In this document: one piece after another, positions 1-7,062 of the stretch
Layout: each line of letters opens with the position of its first letter
Position numbering within the stretch: position 1 is the first letter of the stretch
Assembly (NCBI GenBank): GCA_012270805.1
Contig: JAAXHR010000110.1
Span: forward strand, 1 to 12,726
From: Dehalococcoidia bacterium
Lineage (GTDB): Bacteria > Chloroflexota > Dehalococcoidia > Lucifugimonadales > Lucifugimonadaceae
Direction: 5' to 3'
DNA: 12,726 bases
Position numbers and translations under genes: made by a program
The notes under the pieces: model-generated
The model's input: only the letters and a program-made list of their open reading frames with translations
Databases searched by the model: none
What the model was told of the DNA's origin: nothing

Positions 1-1
1 G

Positions 2-955
2 AGCGTAACCGCAACGGTCGGCGACACGGTCTCTTTATCTGTCAACGTCGTCGGTCGACAAGATGTCCAAGATGAAAACCTTGCCGAAAACGCAAACATA
101 AGCTGGTCGGCCTCGTTCGGCAATCTAGATGTCGGCGAAGACAGCACACGCGCAACCTTCCACGTTCCTGACCAACCGGGAACTCACACTGTAACGGCAA
201 CGGCCGGTTCAGAGTGCGTGGGCGATACAACCGACTGCTCGGCAACCTTCAGCATCTCCATTAGACGTCAGGGCGCGGCAAGGGGTAATGGATCAACGCC
301 GCAGAACCCACCCGGCGTCATACCGACAATCCTCACCGATTCCGAAGGCGTGCAATACGAGGTTTTCACGCCTGAGGATGGCGGCACATTTACCGGCGAT
401 GGCTTCTCAATTACCGCAGGAATGGGGATAGTACCCAACGATGAAATCATCGGTGTTCGCATGGCGGAAGACGGGACAGCTTCCAATGCCGGCATTTCGT
501 ATCATCGCTTCAGCTTAAGCGGCGACCAATACAAGATATCCCTCGTTGACGCCGATCGGACATCCGTTTCTTCCTACACTCTCAACGGCACTGTAGAAGT
601 GTGCATTCCTGTCTCGGACCAACTGCGTTCCAACATTTCAAGCATCGCAATGGTCACAAAGAACACCGACGGAACATTGACCGCATTGTCATCGTCCGTG
701 CGTGTTGCGCCATCGCTCATCGTGTGTGGAAATACCAGTGTGTTGCCCGCAGTCATAGCGAGCGGGTTGCCGGGAACTCCACCGCCGTTGCCGTCGCCCG
801 AGCCGGAACCCGAGCCGCGGTTGCCGGTTACTGGTGATGCCGCGCCATCATCGACCAGCCTAGTTGTTTGGGCTTTGCTCCTCGGCATAGTGCTGATTGG
901 CGCCAGTGTATTTCTCAAGGCACGTCGCCGACGGCATCACGAAGTTAACCGATGA
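2..955 (+). CDS. Cell-surface Ig-like protein with LPxTG-type C-terminal anchor (5' truncated)
   Basis: The reading frame is open from base 2 and no start is visible, so this is the last 317 residues of a longer protein. Fragment residues 1-90 are rich in short beta-type Val/Thr/Ser stretches and end in a pattern typical of bacterial Ig-like (Big/invasin) repeats, with a Cys pair at 72 and 79. A second, Thr/Ser/Gly-rich domain (about 105-250) carries two more cysteines. Then come a Pro/Glu-rich wall-spanning spacer (about 256-272), LPVTGD (274-279), a hydrophobic helix (about 286-305), and an Arg/His-rich tail beginning RRRRHH. This order is that of a sortase substrate. The attachment role is inference, since no sortase gene lies in the window. 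It could equally remain a simple membrane-anchored protein. The partner or ligand is unknown. The gene converges on the exporter operon and has a possible terminator at its stop codon. Confidence 0.8.
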   Translation, partial: SVTATVGDTVSLSVNVVGRQDVQDENLAENANISWSASFGNLDVGEDSTRATFHVPDQPGTHTVTATAGSECVGDTTDCSATFSISIRRQGAARGNGSTPQNPPGVIPTILTDSEGVQYEVFTPEDGGTFTGDGFSITAGMGIVPNDEIIGVRMAEDGTASNAGISYHRFSLSGDQYKISLVDADRTSVSSYTLNGTVEVCIPVSDQLRSNISSIAMVTKNTDGTLTALSSSVRVAPSLIVCGNTSVLPAVIASGLPGTPPPLPSPEPEPEPRLPVTGDAAPSSTSLVVWALLLGIVLIGASVFLKARRRRHHEVNR

Positions 956-968
956 TCTGCGCCGTTTT
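931..968 (+). terminator. Possible intrinsic terminator overlapping the stop codon of the surface-protein gene
   Basis: An interrupted hairpin can be drawn: ACGGC (931-935) pairs with GCCGT (961-965), ATCA (936-939) with TGAT (953-956), and CG (940-941) with CG (950-951), with bulges A952 and CTGC 957-960. Three more T follow the stem. The bulges and the short T run make it weak. Its position between convergent genes supports a terminator role. No terminator with a T run was seen for the opposing minus-strand operon in 956-1040. Confidence 0.3.
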
Positions 969-1040
969 ACATCCAGCAATCGGAGATTGAGGAACTAACT
1001 GGGAAGTCGGCGCGCTTGTCATCTGCCAGACTGGGATTCA

Positions 1041-2039
1041 CTACTGGTTGAGCTCGAACATCGTGAGCATTTTGTCAGCCCAATCCTTGTCCACTCGGAT
1101 GATGTCCTGAGTCTCGTTGGCGACGGCGTAACGGTAGTTGCCGTCTGGTGTCACACCCCCGATGATCATCGAGGTTCGGTACACCTCGGTCAGCAACTCG
1201 CGGACCTGGACTTCCCGCCGGACGTGAACATACGGCGCGTCTCTTCCAACGCCGTAAGGTTCGTAGTCGGCCGGGTCGTTCAAGTTGAGTACCTCGGCAC
1301 CGTCGATTACCGGATTGCCGAAGTGCGTCAAGTAGTCCGTAAGCACTTCAGCGTCGGCTGGCGTTGTCCCTTTGCACGGAGCACTGCCGGCCGGAAGATC
1401 GCAAACTACCCACTCCCCGACATCCTCGTCGAGGCCGTAGCCCAAAGTCACCTCGTTCCCCTCGAACAGCAACACCTCCGTCGCCTCAGAAGGATCCATC
1501 GTGTAGAACCACTCGGGATATGGCGGTTCGTCGACTAACCTCAACATGACATCACCCCAAGAATAGTCGACCGTGTACAACTCTTCGTAGCCGCTCTGAC
1601 TCGCATAATGGGCACCGCCGTCCGGAGTCAGGTTGCCCATCTCCACTGTCAACTCGCGTTGGTCTCGTAGCCGAACTGTGATCGACAGCTTTGGATTGTC
1701 GAGACCGTAAAGTACCGGGTCGTCAATCGTCTTCTTCAGTTCTCGCTGAGACCTAGGGCCGCCCAGCAGCTGCGTGATACCACCCCATCGGTAGAGGTCC
1801 GTAGGCACATCTTTTTCGTCGTCGAAATACCACCTGCGCTCATCCTCACGGAAGTGCCACGAAGTCGAGTTCTCCTCGCTTGATATCGAGATGTGACGCA
1901 GATCGTCAGGCGAAAGCGTGAAGAAGAAGGGCGGTTGCTCGGCGCGCTCGGTCTGACCGAGTTGCTTGACCACAATCGATGCCCCGATCGCAATCCAGCA
2001 AGCGGCGATTACGAGAACCAGTGAGACTCTTAGGCTCAT
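1041..2039 (-). CDS. DUF4340 domain membrane-anchored protein, accessory to Gld-type ABC exporter
   Basis: This 332-residue protein has one N-terminal membrane helix (about 5-24) followed by a soluble, presumably extracytoplasmic domain. Residues about 40-75 alternate polar and aromatic beta-type segments. The best-recognised DUF4340 core is about 110-175, where YGLDNP is followed by a beta hairpin ending in MGN, then an HYA segment and a YTVD strand. DUF4340 genes commonly sit directly after GldG-like genes. Here the start lies 3 bases beyond the GldG-like stop, so the two are very probably translated from one message. A GGAG lies about 14 bases upstream inside the end of the previous gene. 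It is the last gene of the four-gene operon. The biochemical role is unknown. A binding or assembly role for the exporter is inferred from linkage only. Confidence 0.82.
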   Translation of the reverse strand: MSLRVSLVLVIAACWIAIGASIVVKQLGQTERAEQPPFFFTLSPDDLRHISISSEENSTSWHFREDERRWYFDDEKDVPTDLYRWGGITQLLGGPRSQRELKKTIDDPVLYGLDNPKLSITVRLRDQRELTVEMGNLTPDGGAHYASQSGYEELYTVDYSWGDVMLRLVDEPPYPEWFYTMDPSEATEVLLFEGNEVTLGYGLDEDVGEWVVCDLPAGSAPCKGTTPADAEVLTDYLTHFGNPVIDGAEVLNLNDPADYEPYGVGRDAPYVHVRREVQVRELLTEVYRTSMIIGGVTPDGNYRYAVANETQDIIRVDKDWADKMLTMFELNQ

Positions 2040-2042
2040 AGA

Positions 2043-3812
2043 TCAGCGTCTTCTCCACCATGCCCAGATACCGGCAAGAGCGATCAGTATCGGCATTAAG
2101 AGCCATCCGCTCCAACGAACAAAGTTTCGCTCCGACTCGGTCAGAACCAGCTCGCGGAAAGCGACCTGCTTGGGGCGTAGCGTGATGAGTTCATAGTCTT
2201 CGGCCAAATAGTTGACAGAATTGACAAAAAGATCGCCATTTCGTGCTGAACCGAAGTACGCGTTGCTCGCGAAGTCGGTGTCGCCGACCAGCACCATCTG
2301 CGTAGTTATCAACTCATCGTTCGAACGACGAGGACTACCTCCGATCTCAGCAACCGCCTCAAGAGCGACAGCCACCGGCAATGGTCCCGATTGGTCGACA
2401 TTTAAGTCGAAGCCGATGCTCTCAACATCCGATTCTGCCCAGCTGTTCAGCGTGCTGATCGCCACAAGTTCCAATCGCACGTAAGGGATTCCTTCGTCCG
2501 TCAGAGGTATCGTCTGCGCATCGATACTGTACGAGTAGAACGTGGAACCCGGCATGTAGAGCACGTCAAAGTCTTCAGTCAGCGGATGTTCAGGCAACTG
2601 GCTGTTCGTGTTCTTTATCTGCAGGAAGGTCGGGTTTGGGGCGACGTAGCTTGCGGTGTCAACGACTGTGCCGTCACCCACGGCAACCGCGTACCGTGAC
2701 AAGAAGCCCTTGAACGAATCTGGCGTCGCGTCTGGCTCCAGCAGCATCAGAATGCTGCCGCCGCGACGTCCGTACTCTGCGAGGATGCCCTCCTCGCTCT
2801 CTGTCATCTCAGTCGTCGGGCCGGCGAAAATTATGACCGCGGGCAATAGCTCAGGATCGTTGGAAGATAGCCTTTGCCCAAGTTCTTGCAGCGTCTCGTT
2901 CGAAATCGCGTAGTTTTCGCGTACCAGCGATTCGGCGGCCAGCGCGTAGCCGTCGCCACCCCGTGTCTGGTCGAGCAGATCGCGCACCGCGTGACCGCTG
3001 ATAAAAACCACCGTTTTCTGCTTGATCTGGTTGACCACCAGAAGTCCCGTGATCACGTTCTGTTCTGAAAATACATTTGGCCCGTCGTTAGGGTTCAAGC
3101 CAGGTATCACCTCGGTCCTGCGGCTTTCAGTCGCTTCAATCGCGAGGGATGGGAACTGAGTAATGCCGTACTCCGTTGCAACGTTCGGCTCAAGCTCCGG
3201 GTCCACCAACCGGAACGACAAAGGTTGCTCCGTCGACCGACGTTTAAACTCGCTGAGCAGGTCTTCGGTAGCTCGCCACGCCGCCTGACGTTGTGGCGTG
3301 TTACGACGGAAGAAAGCAGTGACCTGAATCGGCTCGCGCAGGTTCGAGAGCGTATTAAGCGTGGCATCTGAAACGATGAACTGCTTAGTGCTTGTCGTGT
3401 CGATACGCAGAAAACCGGGCGGATCAGGTCGTCCGACGGCCCAATAGATGACGAAGTTGAGAACAATCGCAATAGCGAGGAACGCGATCAAAACGATGGC
3501 CGTGTTGAGTCCGTACCGTCCACGGCGACCAAACACCGCGTACCGGACCGCATCGAAAGAAATTCCAGCATCGATGATTAGGATCACGAGGCCAATGCCC
3601 ATCACGATGTACGAATAGCCCTCCAAGTCGCGCAGGAAGATCCAGATCAGCGCACCGAGCACCAATATCAGCGTTCCCGCCAATGCAAGTGCTTGACGGA
3701 TCGAACGCGCACTCGCCATGATCCGATCGCGAAGGGGAGTGTCGTCGGCGAGTTCCGCCATCGTCGGACGGCTCTCGGGCACCTCGGGCTGTTGACTGTC
3801 TTGAGTGGTCAT
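2043..3812 (-). CDS. GldG-like ABC transporter auxiliary membrane protein
   Basis: This 589-residue protein matches the ABC-type uncharacterised transport auxiliary family (GldG/IFT52-like). A hydrophilic N-terminus (1-40) is followed by three membrane helices (about 42-60, 66-85, 104-127), a large outer domain (about 140-560), and a final helix (about 566-586) ending in WWRRR. Early in the outer domain are the family's typical features: a beta strand ending in FFRR (about residue 170), an Ala/Arg-rich helix, and a segment ending in DPELEP. A later stretch rich in Gly-Gly-Ser-Ile-Leu-Met resembles the family's Rossmann-like fold. In Bacteroidota, GldG works with GldA and GldF in gliding motility. 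Homologues occur widely in non-gliding bacteria, so gliding is not implied. It starts 45 bases after the permease stop, the widest gap in this operon. No strong Shine-Dalgarno sequence is visible before its ATG. Confidence 0.85.
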   Translation of the reverse strand: MTTQDSQQPEVPESRPTMAELADDTPLRDRIMASARSIRQALALAGTLILVLGALIWIFLRDLEGYSYIVMGIGLVILIIDAGISFDAVRYAVFGRRGRYGLNTAIVLIAFLAIAIVLNFVIYWAVGRPDPPGFLRIDTTSTKQFIVSDATLNTLSNLREPIQVTAFFRRNTPQRQAAWRATEDLLSEFKRRSTEQPLSFRLVDPELEPNVATEYGITQFPSLAIEATESRRTEVIPGLNPNDGPNVFSEQNVITGLLVVNQIKQKTVVFISGHAVRDLLDQTRGGDGYALAAESLVRENYAISNETLQELGQRLSSNDPELLPAVIIFAGPTTEMTESEEGILAEYGRRGGSILMLLEPDATPDSFKGFLSRYAVAVGDGTVVDTASYVAPNPTFLQIKNTNSQLPEHPLTEDFDVLYMPGSTFYSYSIDAQTIPLTDEGIPYVRLELVAISTLNSWAESDVESIGFDLNVDQSGPLPVAVALEAVAEIGGSPRRSNDELITTQMVLVGDTDFASNAYFGSARNGDLFVNSVNYLAEDYELITLRPKQVAFRELVLTESERNFVRWSGWLLMPILIALAGIWAWWRRR

Positions 3813-3857
3813 GGAGTTACAGTTGCGCGATGCGTCAACCTCTCGCTTCGACGCGCA

Positions 3858-4619
3858 TCAGCGCCATCGTCGAGTTTCTAGAGCGATTACCGTGAGCATC
3901 AAAAACACCGCAGTGATCGAGAGGTAGTAGACGACATCACCCACCGATAGAATGCCTCTCGCAAAATCGGCGAAATGCCCGCTCTCAGCCACTCCGAAGC
4001 TGTCGAGGTCGAAGACGGAGAACGACGCGCCGAGTTGCAGCGCGTCCAAAACCTCGGATCCGATACCCGTCACGCGTTCTGATACAAAGTCGATGATCGT
4101 CAATCCCGTCAGCAGACCAGCGCCGACAACCAGTCCTACGATCTGGTTCGGGCTCAAAGCCGACGCGAACAACCCAATAGCAAGTGTTGCTCCCGCGTAA
4201 AGCGCCAGACCGAGATAGCCGGTCAGTATCGGCCCGACATCAGGGATACCGTAAACGAAAAGCAAAATCACGAAGTAGAGCGATAACACAAGCATCGCCA
4301 GTACCGTGATGAATGCGGCGAGGAACTTGCCCACTACGATCTCAACCTCGCGCACAGGAGACGTCAACAATAGCTCCAGCGTCCCGATCTTCTGCTCTTC
4401 GGCGAGAAGACGCATCGTGATGGCAGGGGACATGAAGATCATGAAGAACACGGCGCCAGCGAGGAAGCCACGGATCGAAGCTTCCGAAAACGCGTCCGAT
4501 ACCGAAGCCACGAAGAAGAAGCCGGTAATGGCCAGGAACGCGGCCGAAACGACGTACGCCATCGGCGATGCGAAGTAAGTGCGAACCTCTTTGTTAGCGA
4601 TTAACCAGATGTAACGCAC
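3858..4619 (-). CDS. ABC-2 type transporter permease, GldF-like
   Basis: This 253-residue integral membrane protein has six likely helices (about 19-38, 52-69, 99-124, 133-153, 159-177, 227-246). It belongs to the ABC-2 permease family. The opening segment with NKE and YFASPM is typical of GldF-like proteins. The stretch AEEQKIGTLELLLTSPV (about 73-89) is the conserved cytoplasmic coupling helix that contacts the ATPase. The start codon is GTG at 4617-4619, 3 bases after the ATPase stop, so translational coupling is likely. A GAGG and a GGG lie upstream inside the end of the ATPase gene. With the ATPase it should form the transport core as a dimer of each. The direction is probably export, as for other ABC-2 systems. 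The substrate is unknown. Confidence 0.88.
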   Translation of the reverse strand: MRYIWLIANKEVRTYFASPMAYVVSAAFLAITGFFFVASVSDAFSEASIRGFLAGAVFFMIFMSPAITMRLLAEEQKIGTLELLLTSPVREVEIVVGKFLAAFITVLAMLVLSLYFVILLFVYGIPDVGPILTGYLGLALYAGATLAIGLFASALSPNQIVGLVVGAGLLTGLTIIDFVSERVTGIGSEVLDALQLGASFSVFDLDSFGVAESGHFADFARGILSVGDVVYYLSITAVFLMLTVIALETRRWR

Positions 4620-4622
4620 GGT

Positions 4623-5591
4623 TCAACCCAGATCCTCTTCGGTCGTCAACTCCAAGAAAATCTCCTCTAACGTCAACGGCAGCGGAGTGAGGTTTATTAA
4701 TCCCCATCCACGCTCAATCACTTTGTTCGCTATCGTCTCTGTGGCGTGCGCGTTTGGGCGCGCATCCACGATCAACGGAACGGTACCTTCGCGTTCTCCC
4801 CTGGCTACCGACTCCGCCCGGTTGTCGCGCCGGGCATCGACCACCATCGGCAACTGCCGCATTTCACCGATGATCTCCCGCGGCTCCGCGCCGCGTACCG
4901 TAATCTCGATCCGTTCGGAATGCTGCAACCGCTCCGAAAGGTTGTCGGGCCGGTCGTCTGCAACTATCCGACCGTCGTGGATGACCAACACTCGACGGCA
5001 GATCATGCTTACCTCGGGCAGGATGTGAGAACTCAGCAGGAGAGTATGGTCTTCTCCGAGTTCGCTGATCAACTCTCGTGTCTCTACCACTTGTATCGGG
5101 TCGATGCCGATCGTCGGCTCGTCCAAGATCAATACGTCAGGTTCATGAAGAATCGCCTGAGCAATGCCCGTACGCTGTCGATACCCTTTAGACAACTTGC
5201 CAACGAGGGCGTTGCGATAGTCGCCGAGTTTAACGGTATCGATGACTTTCGGAACTCGTTCCGTGACCCACTCTCTGTTCATGCCCCTCAACATGCCCAT
5301 GTACGAAAGAAAGTCGGTAACCGTCATATCGTAGTAAAGGGGCACGGTTTCCGGGAGATATCCGATATGCCTGCGCGCATCGAGAGAGTGGGATACGACG
5401 TTGTAGCCCGCGACGACCGCATCGCCATGAGTGGGTGGTGTGAATCCTGTCAACACCCGCATCGTCGTCGTCTTGCCGGCGCCGTTCGGACCCAAGAACC
5501 CCACGATCTCGCCTTTAAGCACTTCGAACGAAACGTCAAGAACCGCGGGATAAGGCCCGTAGTACTTCGACATGTGTTCAAGCTTGATCAT
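4623..5591 (-). CDS. ABC transporter ATP-binding protein, GldA/NatA-like
   Basis: This 322-residue nucleotide-binding subunit is complete and appears catalytically intact: Walker A GPNGAGKTT (34-42), the signature LSKGYRQR (133-140), Walker B VLILDEP (153-159), and the H-loop His189. The Q-loop position is GYLPE with Glu81, as is usual in this subfamily. The C-terminal region (about 215-322) ends in an LEEIFLELT segment typical of ATPases that partner ABC-2 permeases. It energises the permease encoded immediately downstream. It is the first gene of the operon. An AAGGG lies about 11 bases before the ATG. The leading alternative is another NatA-type exporter, but the adjacent GldF-, GldG- and DUF4340-type genes make the Gld-like assignment strong. 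Confidence 0.93.
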   Translation of the reverse strand: MIKLEHMSKYYGPYPAVLDVSFEVLKGEIVGFLGPNGAGKTTTMRVLTGFTPPTHGDAVVAGYNVVSHSLDARRHIGYLPETVPLYYDMTVTDFLSYMGMLRGMNREWVTERVPKVIDTVKLGDYRNALVGKLSKGYRQRTGIAQAILHEPDVLILDEPTIGIDPIQVVETRELISELGEDHTLLLSSHILPEVSMICRRVLVIHDGRIVADDRPDNLSERLQHSERIEITVRGAEPREIIGEMRQLPMVVDARRDNRAESVARGEREGTVPLIVDARPNAHATETIANKVIERGWGLINLTPLPLTLEEIFLELTTEEDLG

Positions 5592-5784
5592 AGTGTCTGA
5601 TGCCCTTCGCGCACGGTTGGAACTTGAGCGTAAGTCTTAATACGCACGCGTCGGCGGCACAGTTTCGATGTCAATCAAGCATTACAGTTTAACAACATGC
5701 AGGCGCTCTAAGTCCATACCGTTGAGCAAGTGGCAGATAACGGTTGGCTAAAATCGTTGTTAATCAATCTCGCAGGATACCGTC
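5592..5784. other. Divergent intergenic region between exporter operon and cysteine desulfurase
   Basis: This 193-bp region must hold the promoters of both flanking units. On the minus strand a TTGACA (5674 to 5669) is a perfect -35 hexamer, but the nearest -10-like TATTAA is about 26 bases downstream, too far for a standard promoter. On the plus strand TTGAGC (5722-5727) and TAAAAT (5749-5754) are 21 bases apart, also too far. A near-palindrome lies at 5628-5645: GCG (5628-5630), TAAG-T-CTTA (5631-5639) and a closing CGC (5643-5645), between the minus-strand -35 match and the ATPase start. It could be an operator or a leader hairpin. I see no ORF or RNA gene here. Confidence 0.4.
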
Positions 5785-6990
5785 ATGGCAACCACACTCC
5801 AAGAGATCGACGCTGCTTCCCAGATCATCTATCTCGATCACGCCGCGACAACGCCAGTTCGCAGCGAAGTCTTAGACGCGATGCTGCCGTATTTCAGCGA
5901 AGCATTCGGCAACCCATCGAGCCTCTACGCCATCGCCGGCGAATCGCGTAACGCAATCGACGAAGCTAGGGCGCGTGTCGCATCGGTATTGAACTGCCGC
6001 ACCAGCGAAGTCGTCTTTACCGGTGGAGGCACTGAAGCCGACAACATGGCAGTCAAGGGAGTCGCCTCGACTTTCGACGAACCCGGCGACATCATCATCT
6101 CCGAAATCGAACACCACGCCATCATCCACGCCGCCGAACAACTCGAAAAAGACGGACACCACGTCATTACCGTACCCGTCGACCGTTACGGTGTCGTCGA
6201 TCCCGTCGAGGTACGTTCGCGACTCGGCGACCGTGACGCCATCGTGAGCATCATGTTCGCCAACAATGAAGTCGGCGCAATAAATGACATCCCGGAAATC
6301 GCACGTTTTGCGAAGCAGCACGGACGAGAAACCGGCAAAGACGTTGTGGTGCACACCGATGCCGTTCAAGCATCCGGCAAACTCTCATTGGACGTCAAGA
6401 AGCTCGGTGTAGACCTGCTGTCCCTTTCTGCCCACAAAATACACGGCCCGAAAGGTGTCGGAGTGCTATTCGCCCGACGTGGCATCAAGTTGGATGCGCT
6501 GATCGCTGGCGGTGGACAGGAGCGCCAACGCAGATCCGGAACCGAGAACGTCCCCTGCATCGTTGGAATGGGACTGTCGCTCGCACTCGCCGAAAACGAA
6601 AGACAACAATTCTGTCAACACACTCGCGATCTCCGGGACCGATTCTTGGCGGCCGCTACTGAACATATCTCAGGCGTGGTCGTAAACAACCATCCCCAAA
6701 ACACCTTGCCGCACATCGCCCATATCTCGATCCCCGGCCTCGAAGGCGAGCCGATGTTACTCGGCCTCGATTTCAAGGGAGTTTGTGCCTCTAGCGGCAG
6801 CGCGTGCAGTTCCGCATCCGTCGAACCGTCCCACGTTCTGATCGGCATGGGTATGAGCTACGAACTCGCCGCCGGCAGTCTCAGATTTTCGTTCGGAAAA
6901 GATTCCAGTGAAGACCATGTGGATTACGCAATCGATGCGTTGGCGGACGTTGTCAACCAACTCCGCGGCTTGCCTTCGATGACAACTTGA
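5785..6990 (+). CDS. iscS: Cysteine desulfurase, group I IscS/NifS type
   Basis: This is a 401-residue PLP enzyme that converts L-cysteine to L-alanine and passes the sulfur, as a persulfide, to Fe-S cluster and other sulfur pathways in the cytoplasm. Motifs are complete and in order: YLDHAATTP (16-24), GGGTEADN (80-87), His110-His111 next to the cofactor, FANNEVGAI (158-166), HTDAVQ (190-195), SAHKIHGPKG with the PLP lysine at 218, RRSGTEN (249-255), and the mobile loop SGSACSS with catalytic Cys341. The full-length loop places it in group I rather than the SufS group. The ATG at 5785 has AGGA 7 bases upstream. No iscU, iscR, suf or tRNA-thiolation gene is beside it, so its sulfur acceptor cannot be read from context. 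NifS is an alternative name. Nothing here suggests nitrogen fixation. Confidence 0.95.
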   Translation: MATTLQEIDAASQIIYLDHAATTPVRSEVLDAMLPYFSEAFGNPSSLYAIAGESRNAIDEARARVASVLNCRTSEVVFTGGGTEADNMAVKGVASTFDEPGDIIISEIEHHAIIHAAEQLEKDGHHVITVPVDRYGVVDPVEVRSRLGDRDAIVSIMFANNEVGAINDIPEIARFAKQHGRETGKDVVVHTDAVQASGKLSLDVKKLGVDLLSLSAHKIHGPKGVGVLFARRGIKLDALIAGGGQERQRRSGTENVPCIVGMGLSLALAENERQQFCQHTRDLRDRFLAAATEHISGVVVNNHPQNTLPHIAHISIPGLEGEPMLLGLDFKGVCASSGSACSSASVEPSHVLIGMGMSYELAAGSLRFSFGKDSSEDHVDYAIDALADVVNQLRGLPSMTT

Positions 6991-6998
6991 CCGCCTAT

Positions 6999-7028
6999 TT
7001 GCATAGCTCTGCTATGTATATTTGATAC
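6999..7028 (+). promoter_or_regulatory. Possible promoter for the 308-aa membrane-protein gene
   Basis: TTGCAT (6999-7004) and TGATAC (7023-7028) are 18 bases apart. Each matches the sigma-70 consensus only partly. The pair lies 8 bases after the cysteine desulfurase stop, and a perfect inverted repeat fills much of the spacer. The second gene could instead be read through from the first. Confidence 0.3.
7002..7016. repeat. Perfect inverted repeat CATAGC-TCT-GCTATG, operator-like
   Basis: CATAGC (7002-7007) and GCTATG (7011-7016) are exact reverse complements separated by TCT. The stem is AT-mixed and has no T run after it, so it does not look like a terminator. It overlaps the -35/-10 spacer of the weak promoter match, where a repressor or activator site would commonly lie. 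Confidence 0.45.
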
Positions 7029-7030
7029 CT

Positions 7031-7042
7031 AGACTTCAGTCT
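7031..7042. repeat. Perfect inverted repeat AGACT-TC-AGTCT
   Basis: AGACT (7031-7035) and AGTCT (7038-7042) are exact reverse complements around TC. The repeat lies just downstream of the weak -10 match and upstream of the GGAG at 7046. In DNA it could bind a protein. In RNA a 2-base loop is too tight unless the stem opens. Confidence 0.4.
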
Positions 7043-7062
7043 GTTGGAGATCGAACTGAACC

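Noticed and set aside
959..1013. Inverted repeat GCGCCG ... CGGCGC between the convergent genes
   Set aside because: Six bases separated by 43 is within chance for GC-rich DNA, and no T run follows on either strand. The hairpin at 931-968 is the better terminator candidate.
4746..5600. 284-codon plus-strand open frame opposite the ATPase gene
   Set aside because: It is antisense to a complete ABC ATPase with all motifs. Its translation is rich in Arg/His with no recognisable domain, as expected from the complement of a coding frame.
5872..6369. 165-codon minus-strand open frame inside the cysteine desulfurase gene
   Set aside because: The sense frame carries every conserved motif of the enzyme. 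The antisense product has no family features.
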